Shown here piece by piece: positions 1 to 6,994 of a stretch of DNA of 14,249 nucleotides. The stretch comes from Hungateiclostridiaceae bacterium UBA3922 (GTDB lineage: Bacteria; Bacillota; Clostridia; Acetivibrionales; DTU013), in NCBI GenBank assembly GCA_002386045.1, contig DGEQ01000126.1:3479-17727 (forward strand). Reading direction: 5' to 3'. The notes beneath the pieces are model-generated. The model was not told the DNA's origin and ran no database searches. It was given only the letters and a program-made list of their open reading frames with translations. The number at the start of each line of letters is the position of its first letter. Positions within the stretch are counted from its first letter, which is position 1. The position numbers and the translations under genes were made by a program.

Positions 1-2
1 TG

Positions 3-380
3 CTGGGGCTTGGCGAAGATGACGGTATCGTTCAGCCGTTGATCATAGGTAATTTCACAGATGAACCGACTGTCGTGCTGGAACAGGTAAAAGATTTCTC
101 AGTTTCCCCCGAGGCTTACTCAGTCCTTGCAGTGACACAGTCCGGGGATGTATACGTATGGGGACAGGTCGGCTTCGGTGATGATCGCAGTATCCTTTAT
201 TGCGATTATCCGAAAAAGGTCGTTCTCCCGGAGAAAATCACCCGGGTATACTGCGATGATCTCGTGTTCTTTGCTCTTGGAGAAAGCGGGACATTATATG
301 CATGGGGATGGAACTACTTCAGGAAAGACGGGGAATACCTGCAGGAACCGGTCCCGATCGTATTGGATTCGAATATGTGA
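3..380 (+). CDS. RCC1-repeat (beta-propeller) protein, C-terminal fragment
   Basis: This is the 3' end of a gene that enters from the left edge; the frame is open from base 3 and stops at TGA 378-380, so about 125 residues are visible. They show RCC1/BLIP-II-type blade motifs: LGLGEDDG followed by a P..I stretch at the left edge, then VYVWGQVGFGDD and LYAWGWNYF, each the W-G centre of a repeat of about 50 residues. RCC1 repeats form seven-bladed propellers used for protein binding; bacterial copies are usually secreted or surface proteins of unknown partner. The N-terminus, and so any signal peptide or extra domain, lies outside the window. A TTG at 39 is not a convincing start because repeat sequence continues upstream of it. 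The gene ends just before the hairpin at 407-453. The fold is fairly secure; the function is unknown. Confidence 0.75.
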   Translation: MGLGEDDGIVQPLIIGNFTDEPTVVLEQVKDFSVSPEAYSVLAVTQSGDVYVWGQVGFGDDRSILYCDYPKKVVLPEKITRVYCDDLVFFALGESGTLYAWGWNYFRKDGEYLQEPVPIVLDSNM

Positions 381-406
381 AAAATATAATGTTTTGAAAC
401 AAATCC

Positions 407-453
407 AACTGCTGCCACGTCTGTATAATGTAATACATGACGGCAGCAGTTTT
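407..453 (+). terminator. Long hairpin after the RCC1 gene, likely terminator
   Basis: AACTGCTGCC (407-416) pairs perfectly with GGCAGCAGTT (442-451), and the right arm runs into TTTT (450-453). The inner part can also pair: GTC 419-421 with GAC 439-441, and TGTAT 422-426 with ATACA 433-437, leaving small bulges. The position 27 bases after the RCC1 stop fits an intrinsic terminator, though the T-run is short. The loop contains a TATAAT, so the palindrome could instead be, or also be, a regulatory site for the next gene. Confidence 0.55.
424..429 (+). promoter_or_regulatory. Candidate -10 box for the macroglobulin gene
   Basis: A perfect TATAAT lies 60 bases upstream of the ATG at 489, inside the loop of the 407-453 hairpin. 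No good -35 sits 16-18 bases upstream, and TG directly precedes the box rather than one base further away. A second TATAAT at 385-390 has a TTGGAT 16 bases upstream (363-368), but its transcript would run through the hairpin. Which of the two is used cannot be told from sequence. Confidence 0.3.
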
Positions 454-488
454 CCTGCCTGGCCGGAAGAAAGGCAAGGTTGAGGTAT

Positions 489-3400
489 ATGAACAAAATC
501 AGGGATCTCTTGCATGATAAAAAAGCGCTGGTGATCGCGTCCGCAGTGCTGCTGCTTGCGGCGGCAGCGGTCACAGCAGCATTGACCGGCCTGTTCGGCG
601 GTGTCGGCAAAAACATCGATGCCGCGACAGGGGATCCGGGCACGACTGCCGACAGCCCCGGCGACACGGTACGGTACGCGGAGTTGCTGGATTCGATCGT
701 CGAGATAGCGCCAAGTGACCAGGACAGCCTGGGTGTCAGCACCACGTCGGCATTCAGGCTCCTGTTCAGCCGGGACACAGATGAGAAAGCTGTTGCTTCC
801 GCATTGAACATCGAACCGAAACAGGATTTCAGTATAACCAGGGTCTCCGGTAACGAATTCAGCCTGGAATTCAGCGAACCCCTGGAAAGCAACAGGATCT
901 ATACTGTCACGATGAACGACAGGGACACCGGCGAAAAAAAATCATGGGCCTTCCAGACCAAAAAGCAGCTCAGTGTCATCCGTACGCTGCCGCGTGACCA
1001 GTCGACCTATGTGCCCGTCAATTCCGGCATCGAGATCACTTTCAGCCACAGCGGCATCGAAAATGCCGAAGAGTGCTTCGAGATAACGCCAAGGGTCAGG
1101 GGCAGCTTCCAGTGGAACAAAAAGACCCTGGTCTTCATCCCCGAAAGCCTTGAATACGACACGATATACACGGTGACGATAAAGAAGGGCCTGCGCGTGA
1201 AAGGCAGTGAAGAAACGCTGCAGGACGATCACACCTTCAGTTTCCAGACCGAACGGGCCCCGAAGAGCATATATTTCAGCTTTGCAGAAGATTATTACAA
1301 CTTCATCCCCGGCACGGCACCCACCCTGCAGGTATACACGATGTGGGACACGGCCAGCCGGGAAGTGCCCGTCGAGATATACAGGTTCCCGGATGCCGAA
1401 AGCTTCATGCGCGCCCTGAGGAAAGCACATTCCAGGCCGTACTGGGCCGTCTGGAACGCAGACGGGGCCTTTGACACGGGTCCCCTTGAGAAAACGGCCT
1501 CGCTGGATTGTACCATCACAAGGCGGAACACCGACCATTACTGGAGCAGCAAGTATCTCGTCCTGCCTTCGTCGCTGGAGGAAGGATATTACCTCGTGGC
1601 TGTCGACATCGACGGGGAAAAGTTTTATGCCCCGATGCAGATAAACAGCACATCAGTATATATCATGATGGCACACGACAGGTGCATTGCATGGCTGAAC
1701 GACGCGGTCACGGGACAGCCTCTGTCCGGAGCGGTGTTCAGGCATGAGAGCGGGATATCCGGCGTGACGGACAGCAGCGGCGTCGCCACGTTCGACACCC
1801 CCGATGCAACTTCCGACACCGGTTACGAGATCTTCACGGCAGAGCACGGATCAAAGCTCCCGTTCGTCGCACTCGTGTCGAACCTGCGCCCGATGTATTA
1901 CTGGTACGGCAATTATTACGGGACGAGCACCGCGGACAGGTACTGGACTTATATGTATCTCGACAGGAGCGTATACCTCACCAGGGATACCGTCAACGTA
2001 TGGGGCGTCATAAGGCCGAGGGACGGATCCCCGATCGGAAGCGAAGCCGTGCTCGAGCTGATCGGGTACAGGTGGACCGTGCCGGACACCGGCGAGTCCC
2101 CGGTGATCACATCAGAGAAAATCAGGCTGTCGCCGGAAGGCACCTTCTCGGGAAGCCTTAAGATCACGAATTTCAGCCCCGGCGGATACACTGTCCGCGT
2201 CAGGATGGGCGACGAAATACTGGTCAACCGGTACATTTCAGTCGAGGAATACGTCAAGCCGGTATATACGATAGAAGCAACATCCGACCGGCAGTACATG
2301 TATGCATGGGAAACGGTGGGTTTCGACATCACCGCATCCTTCTTCGAAGGCACGCCGGCCTCGGGCATGAAACTGGATTACAGGGCAATGATAGACAGCA
2401 GGTCGTTCAGCAACGGCGTGCTGACCAGCGACGACAAGGGAAGATCTTCAATATCCGTAAAGCCGCTCACCGACGAAACGAACTGGAGACCCCAGGTCCT
2501 GTCGTTCACCGTCGTCAACAGCGACGCCGAAGAACAGCAGGTGAGCGATACCCGGCATGTCTATGTCTTCCCCAGGGATACGATGATCGAAGTCAAATCA
2601 AAAATGGAAGACAATAAAGGCACAGTAACCTTCTCCACAAGCAGGATCGACATCTCCGGACTGAAAGCCGGCGGTTCGGGCTATCCATGGGTCGACGACT
2701 ACAGGGGCGAAAGCGTCGACATCCCGGTAAAGGCAAAGCTCTACAAGACCTATTATGTCGCCGAAAAAACAGGCTATTACTATGACCATATAGATAAAGT
2801 CCGGCGCGACACGTACACCTACCGCCTGGTGGAAGACCTCGTGTCCGAATACGCCTTCACCACTTCCGGCGGAAAGCATGAGATCCGCTACCCCTACGAC
2901 AGGACCAAGTCTTATAAGCTCGTGGTATCCGCAGCCGATTCGCAGGGACGTCCAATAGAGTTCACTGAGTACCTCTACAACTGGGACGCATATGACCCTT
3001 TCGACGAAAGGAAATACGTGCTGTCGCAGTCCGACATCAACAAGACGTACAGGACCGGGGAAACCGTCACGGCCGAGGTAAGGTACAACGACGAGGATCC
3101 GTTCACGGGGAGCGACAGGAGATACATGTTCATAAAGATGCAGAACGGGATCATCGACTGGACGGTCACCGAAAGTGCCGTGTACGAATTCCCGTTCGAA
3201 AGCAGGTTCATACCGAATATATACGTGAAGGCCCTGTGCTTCGACGGGGCCGGGGTCTATGATGCGGGCATGAAAGTGTACTTGTACGACTACAGCGAGA
3301 AAAAGCTCGACATCAGCATAGCGCCCGACAGGCAGGGCTACAGGCCCGGAGACGAAGTGAAACTGTTGCTGGACGTAAAAGACGCTGACGGAAATCCTGT

Positions 3401-5474
3401 ATCCGCGGAAATCAATATAAGCGTCGTGGACGAGGCGTATTTCGCGCTTTACGGGCAAAACGCCGATATGCTCGGCGAACTGTACGGAAGGTATATTTCC
3501 TCCGGCCTGATCTCGGATTACCTGTCATACAGACTCCTGCCGGAAAACGAAGGCCCGCAGGCGGAAATGGGCGGTGAAGGCGGCGACTCCGGCGTCCGCA
3601 GGGATTTCAAGGATACCGCGCTGTTCACCGTGGCCAGGACCGGTACAGACGGCAAGGCTGAAGTCACATTCAGGCTGCCCGACAACCTGACATCCTGGAG
3701 GATCACCTGCCAGGCGGTCACGGGCGACCTCCGGGCCGGTACAGTGACCTCCAACTTAGTCGCGAAACTCCCGTTTTTCGTAGACTCCATATTCAACAAG
3801 TCCTTCATGACCGGGGACAGTCCTTCGATACTTGTGCGGGCCAACGGAGACGAGCTCCCCGCCGACGCTGAAGTTGACTTCACGGTCACCCTCATCCCGG
3901 AAAACGGGACTGCCAGGACCTTTACCGCAAAAGGCACTGCCAGGCTGCATACCGAGATACAGCTGGGGGCCCTCGATGAGGGCAACTACACGGTCAGGAT
4001 AGAAGGTACGTACGGCAGTTACAGGGATGCCATGGAGCGCGGGTTCAGGGTCAGCGACAGCCTGCTCGAGACCTCCGTGACCGATTTCATCCCCCTTGGC
4101 GAAGGAGTGTCCCTGGCCACCGATGCAAAGGGGCTTACGATACTGACGATCTTCAACGAGGATTCGTGGGTCCTTTACAGAGAGCTGCGGCAGCTCTTCC
4201 GGGACAACTGGGGGCGGCGGATCGACCAGGTGCTCGCCAGGAAGATCGCGGCGAAACTGCTGAAAAACTATTTCAATGAAGATATGTACTATGAGGACGA
4301 GACCGACCTGATGGAATACCAACTCTACGACGGCGGACTCGCGCTCCTCACCTACGACAGCAGCAGTCCCGAGCTGTCTGCGAAGATGTGCTCGCTGGCG
4401 GCCGACAGCGTTGACAGGGGTGCCCTTGCAGCCTATTTCTACGGCCTGGTCGAAAACGAATCGACCATGCCTGAAGACGTGATATACGCATACTGGGGAC
4501 TTGCCGCGCTCAAAGAACCTGTGCTGCTGGACATCAGGTCGCTGCTGGCCGTCGAAGACCTCGACATGAAAACCAGGCTGGCCCTTGGCGTCGCGCTTGC
4601 AGAAGCGGGAGACTACCAGGGAGCCGCGCAGATATACAATGAATATATGTCGTCCGCTGCGACAGTCACCGAAACCTATGCCTGGCTGGAGGCAGGAAGC
4701 CGGGACGACAATATCGACGCCACGGCGCTGGCCGCACTGATAGCCATGAGGATCAACGCCCCGGAAAAGATGAAGCTGTTCAGCTATATCTCGTCCAATT
4801 CGACGTCCATGCTCCTTGTGAACCTGGAAAGGATGATATTCGTAACGAACCATATCAAGGACGCGAACCTGACGGGCAGCTTCACGTACGAGCTCGACGG
4901 GGTGAAAAAGATCGTGGAACTGAAAAAGGGGAGTTGCTTCAGGCTGGTACTCACTCCCGAAAAGCTGGCCTCCATCAGGTTCAGCAACATCAGCGGCAAC
5001 ATAATCGCTGCGCGTTCATATACCGCGCCGGTGAGCGAAACGATGCGAACCGACAGCGGCCTGGTAACGATAAAAAGGACATATGAATCAGGCAATGACG
5101 GCCCTGTGACCAGTTTCGACCGTTCGGACACCGTCAGGGTGGCATTGACGGTCAAGTTCGGCGAAAATGCACCGGACGGGTACTACGAGGTCACCGATGT
5201 GCTTCCCGCCGGACTGAGGTACACCCATGCCTGGTACACGGATGAATGGGGCAGGAACAACAGAATACTGTATTATCCTGATGAAGTCACGGGCCAGAAA
5301 GTCGTGTTCGGCCTCCCCTACAGCAAGGCTTATAAAGACAAGGAATACACCATCACGTATTACGCGAAGGCGGTGTCGCCGGGCGCATACACGGCCGACA
5401 GTGCAGCCGTACGCCATATTGACAGCGACATCGCCGGTTTCACGCCGACCGGGCGGATAACCGTGAACAGGTAG
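489..5474 (+). CDS. Membrane-anchored alpha-2-macroglobulin family protein, thioester motif absent
   Basis: A 1661-residue surface protein of the bacterial alpha-2-macroglobulin (A2M) family, which in other bacteria traps proteases. Residues about 11-36 form one hydrophobic segment after KKALVIAS-type sequence, an uncleaved anchor or signal. Two Ig-like (Big_5-type) domains follow at about 70-157 and 160-255, each ending in FQT. Then come macroglobulin beta-domains, including DRSVYLTRDTVNVWG near 490-505 and the SVVDEAYFAL strand at 978-987. Next are a Gly/Glu-rich bait-like stretch (EMGGEGGDSGVRRDF), the A2M core motif LPDNLTSWRIT at 1063-1073, a helical thioester-domain-like region (about 1220-1430) and a C-terminal domain with TDVLPAGLRY. 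The family's CLEQ/GCGEQ motif is missing; the equivalent place seems to read RIDQ (1244-1247). The start is the ATG at 489 with GAGG just upstream; an in-frame TTG at 480 is possible. It is probably co-transcribed with the MEMO gene. The family call is firm; protease trapping without a thioester is inference. Confidence 0.9.
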   Translation: MNKIRDLLHDKKALVIASAVLLLAAAAVTAALTGLFGGVGKNIDAATGDPGTTADSPGDTVRYAELLDSIVEIAPSDQDSLGVSTTSAFRLLFSRDTDEKAVASALNIEPKQDFSITRVSGNEFSLEFSEPLESNRIYTVTMNDRDTGEKKSWAFQTKKQLSVIRTLPRDQSTYVPVNSGIEITFSHSGIENAEECFEITPRVRGSFQWNKKTLVFIPESLEYDTIYTVTIKKGLRVKGSEETLQDDHTFSFQTERAPKSIYFSFAEDYYNFIPGTAPTLQVYTMWDTASREVPVEIYRFPDAESFMRALRKAHSRPYWAVWNADGAFDTGPLEKTASLDCTITRRNTDHYWSSKYLVLPSSLEEGYYLVAVDIDGEKFYAPMQINSTSVYIMMAHDRCIAWLNDAVTGQPLSGAVFRHESGISGVTDSSGVATFDTPDATSDTGYEIFTAEHGSKLPFVALVSNLRPMYYWYGNYYGTSTADRYWTYMYLDRSVYLTRDTVNVWGVIRPRDGSPIGSEAVLELIGYRWTVPDTGESPVITSEKIRLSPEGTFSGSLKITNFSPGGYTVRVRMGDEILVNRYISVEEYVKPVYTIEATSDRQYMYAWETVGFDITASFFEGTPASGMKLDYRAMIDSRSFSNGVLTSDDKGRSSISVKPLTDETNWRPQVLSFTVVNSDAEEQQVSDTRHVYVFPRDTMIEVKSKMEDNKGTVTFSTSRIDISGLKAGGSGYPWVDDYRGESVDIPVKAKLYKTYYVAEKTGYYYDHIDKVRRDTYTYRLVEDLVSEYAFTTSGGKHEIRYPYDRTKSYKLVVSAADSQGRPIEFTEYLYNWDAYDPFDERKYVLSQSDINKTYRTGETVTAEVRYNDEDPFTGSDRRYMFIKMQNGIIDWTVTESAVYEFPFESRFIPNIYVKALCFDGAGVYDAGMKVYLYDYSEKKLDISIAPDRQGYRPGDEVKLLLDVKDADGNPVSAEINISVVDEAYFALYGQNADMLGELYGRYISSGLISDYLSYRLLPENEGPQAEMGGEGGDSGVRRDFKDTALFTVARTGTDGKAEVTFRLPDNLTSWRITCQAVTGDLRAGTVTSNLVAKLPFFVDSIFNKSFMTGDSPSILVRANGDELPADAEVDFTVTLIPENGTARTFTAKGTARLHTEIQLGALDEGNYTVRIEGTYGSYRDAMERGFRVSDSLLETSVTDFIPLGEGVSLATDAKGLTILTIFNEDSWVLYRELRQLFRDNWGRRIDQVLARKIAAKLLKNYFNEDMYYEDETDLMEYQLYDGGLALLTYDSSSPELSAKMCSLAADSVDRGALAAYFYGLVENESTMPEDVIYAYWGLAALKEPVLLDIRSLLAVEDLDMKTRLALGVALAEAGDYQGAAQIYNEYMSSAATVTETYAWLEAGSRDDNIDATALAALIAMRINAPEKMKLFSYISSNSTSMLLVNLERMIFVTNHIKDANLTGSFTYELDGVKKIVELKKGSCFRLVLTPEKLASIRFSNISGNIIAARSYTAPVSETMRTDSGLVTIKRTYESGNDGPVTSFDRSDTVRVALTVKFGENAPDGYYEVTDVLPAGLRYTHAWYTDEWGRNNRILYYPDEVTGQKVVFGLPYSKAYKDKEYTITYYAKAVSPGAYTADSAAVRHIDSDIAGFTPTGRITVNR

Positions 5475-5489
5475 CCGCGGTCATAAGTG

Positions 5490-5547
5490 AACATCCCCGG
5501 GGCTAACGCAAGCCCCCTGGCTAAAGCAAGCATCCCGGGATAAGCGC
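5490..5547 (+). repeat. Three degenerate 18-20 bp tandem units after the macroglobulin stop
   Basis: Just after the stop codon, units beginning at 5490, 5510 and 5528 share the pattern of a C-rich run, then GG, a GCTAA(A/C)GC-type core and AAGC. The clearest copies are GGCTAACGCAAGC (5501-5513) and GGCTAAAGCAAGC (5519-5531). The units also fold locally: GGGGCT (5499-5504) pairs with AGCCCC (5511-5516), and ATCCCGGGAT (5532-5541) is a perfect palindrome. The function is unknown. Confidence 0.5.
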
Positions 5548-5561
5548 GGAAGCAGACAAGG

Positions 5562-5588
5562 GCCGGCCGGACCGGAAAACCGGCCGGC
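5562..5588 (+). other. Very GC-rich intercistronic hairpin just before the MEMO ribosome site
   Basis: GCCGGCCGG (5562-5570) pairs over 9 bp with CCGGCCGGC (5580-5588) across a 9-base loop; an alternative inner pairing is CCGG-AAAA-CCGG (5572-5583). There is no T-run, so it is not a standard terminator for plus-strand transcription. It ends 7 bases before the GGAGG of the MEMO gene, so it could set relative expression or protect the downstream message. Confidence 0.5.
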
Positions 5589-5608
5589 ATGGAACGGAGG
5601 CAGACAGG

Positions 5609-6868
5609 TTGGAAAAGCACACCGCAAAAGTATTATTGATACTGCTGATAATGTTTCTCGTGTCGATCGCCGTGAAGCTGTTCATGTTCACTTCCGGTGC
5701 GGCATCGGACATGATCGGCCCGTCTCCGTCCGCAGGACCGCGCCTGGTCACGGAGCCGGCCGTCGATGCTGGCGGCCCGGAGCCGCCGGGCATGGCACGG
5801 GAAACGCAACCGGCCGGTCCTGCACAGGAAACACAGCAGCCCACGGGATCCAACATGTCCCAGGCCGACGTCGCCCGGGACGATCCGGCTTCACCAACAC
5901 GGGAAGGGCAGGCTTCCGAAGTCCCGGACGGGCAGGTCCCGAAAGTCAGGGATGGGGCTGCTCCTGCCGTCCAGGACAGACTGTCCTTCCCAGAAGGGGA
6001 CCATATAGGCCGGAAAGGCGCCAGTCTCCTCAGGTGCATCCACTATAATGAAAATGATTTCATGTGGTCAGTCAATGACAGGTCGCCGGCCTCAGATCAG
6101 CTGTTCGATATAATCAGTGATGCGGACAGCAGGGACGCAGGCGCCGGGACCATCATGGGCGGCGTCGTCCCTCACCACCTGCTGGCCAGGAGGCTGATCG
6201 CGGAATTCTTCCGGGAACTTGCCGAAGATCCGCCCGAAACGGTCATAGTGATCGGCCCGAACCACAAGCTCGACGGCATCGGCAAGGTCCAGGTATCTTC
6301 GGCGGACTGGGGCACTCCTTTCGGCGTCCTGGAAACGGACACGCGCATAACTGCAATACTGGCTGAAGAATATGGCTCCGCGCATAATGACGAACTGTTC
6401 GAGAACGAGCATTCCGTTTCGTCTCTCGTACCTTACATAAAATACTTCCTCCCGGATGCAAAGATCGTACCTGTATTGCTCCACGGGAACCTTTCGCAGA
6501 AAGACGCCGTAAAGCTGGGTTCCCTGCTCGGCAGGATAATGTCCGACGATCCTGGCACGATCATGATAGCTTCGATAGATTTTTCACATTACCTCAGCAC
6601 GCCGGAGGCAGACAGGATGGATATCATCACGTGGAAAGCCATCAGTTCATGGGACCTGGATGCGATCAGCCGGATGGGAAACGACAACCTGGATTCGGTC
6701 CCGTCGATGACGGCCATGATGGCCGCAATGGACATGGTATCCGCCAGGAGTATCGAAATGACCGGGCACAACAACTCGTCACGCATTACGAAAAGCGGTT
6801 ACGATTACACGACCAGCTACTTTACAATGTTTTTCAGAAAGGATATACATGACGGCACATTTCCATAA
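5609..6868 (+). CDS. Membrane-anchored MEMO-domain protein (AmmeMemoRadiSam protein B family)
   Basis: A 419-residue protein. The start is TTG 5609, chosen because GGAGG (5596-5600) lies 8 bases upstream and the first residues give a membrane segment (about 8-26); the next in-frame ATG would cut into it. Residues about 30-130 are a Pro/Gly/Ala/Gln-rich low-complexity stalk. The MEMO domain covers about 180-415. Its marks are PHH (188-190), VIVIGPNH (H219), ENEHS (H268) and ASIDFSHY (H327), followed by a C-terminal SYFTMFF strand. MEMO proteins resemble class III extradiol dioxygenases and are usually cytoplasmic partners of an AMMECR1 protein and a radical SAM enzyme; neither is seen here. 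The cysteine near the C-terminus of human MEMO1's metal site seems to be replaced in the VPSMTAMMAAM stretch. It lies 134 bases after the macroglobulin gene with no terminator between, so one operon is likely. The domain is secure; outside location is predicted from the anchor; the reaction is unknown. Confidence 0.85.
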   Translation: MEKHTAKVLLILLIMFLVSIAVKLFMFTSGAASDMIGPSPSAGPRLVTEPAVDAGGPEPPGMARETQPAGPAQETQQPTGSNMSQADVARDDPASPTREGQASEVPDGQVPKVRDGAAPAVQDRLSFPEGDHIGRKGASLLRCIHYNENDFMWSVNDRSPASDQLFDIISDADSRDAGAGTIMGGVVPHHLLARRLIAEFFRELAEDPPETVIVIGPNHKLDGIGKVQVSSADWGTPFGVLETDTRITAILAEEYGSAHNDELFENEHSVSSLVPYIKYFLPDAKIVPVLLHGNLSQKDAVKLGSLLGRIMSDDPGTIMIASIDFSHYLSTPEADRMDIITWKAISSWDLDAISRMGNDNLDSVPSMTAMMAAMDMVSARSIEMTGHNNSSRITKSGYDYTTSYFTMFFRKDIHDGTFP

Positions 6869-6917
6869 ACTGCGGAGGTTTTTCGGCAGCAAAACGGAGT
6901 CGCCGCAAAAAAACTGA
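6849..6917 (+). CDS. Possible 22-residue basic peptide overlapping the MEMO gene end
   Basis: An ATG at 6849 is preceded by AGAAAGGA (6836-6843) at good spacing and opens a 22-codon frame ending in TGA 6915-6917. It overlaps the last 20 bases of the MEMO gene in another frame. The peptide begins MTAHFHKLRRFFGSK, carries about six basic residues and has no membrane segment. The stop directly abuts the -35 box of the murA promoter. The ribosome site is the only positive evidence; it may be a chance frame. Confidence 0.25.
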   Translation: MTAHFHKLRRFFGSKTESPQKN

Positions 6918-6946
6918 TTAACATTTTCAGTGTTTACGGGTATAAT
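6918..6946 (+). promoter_or_regulatory. Strong housekeeping promoter for murA
   Basis: TTAACA (6918-6923), a 17-base spacer and TATAAT (6941-6946) form a near-consensus sigma-70/sigma-A promoter. Transcription should start near 6953, giving an untranslated leader of about 40 bases before the ATG at 6995. murA is therefore expressed independently of the macroglobulin/MEMO genes. Confidence 0.8.
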
Positions 6947-6994
6947 AAGGCTATAGTAAACTATATCATCAAGAAAGCGAGATCGCGAATACAA

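Noticed and set aside
3756..4853. A 365-residue minus-strand frame within the macroglobulin gene, and similar long minus-strand frames at 2598-3458, 7256-8173, 11851-12960 and 12831-14225
   Set aside because: They mirror the real genes in GC-rich codon use, show no recognisable domains, and lie opposite genes with clear motifs and ribosome sites.
5562..5588. The GC hairpin as an intrinsic terminator between macroglobulin and MEMO genes
   Set aside because: No T-run follows; the right arm is followed by ATGGAAC and then the MEMO ribosome site.
6869..6917. A terminator after the MEMO gene, from CTGC/GCAG and GCGG/CCGC pairings
   Set aside because: The stems are only 4 bp with poor geometry, and the A-run is on the wrong side for plus-strand termination.
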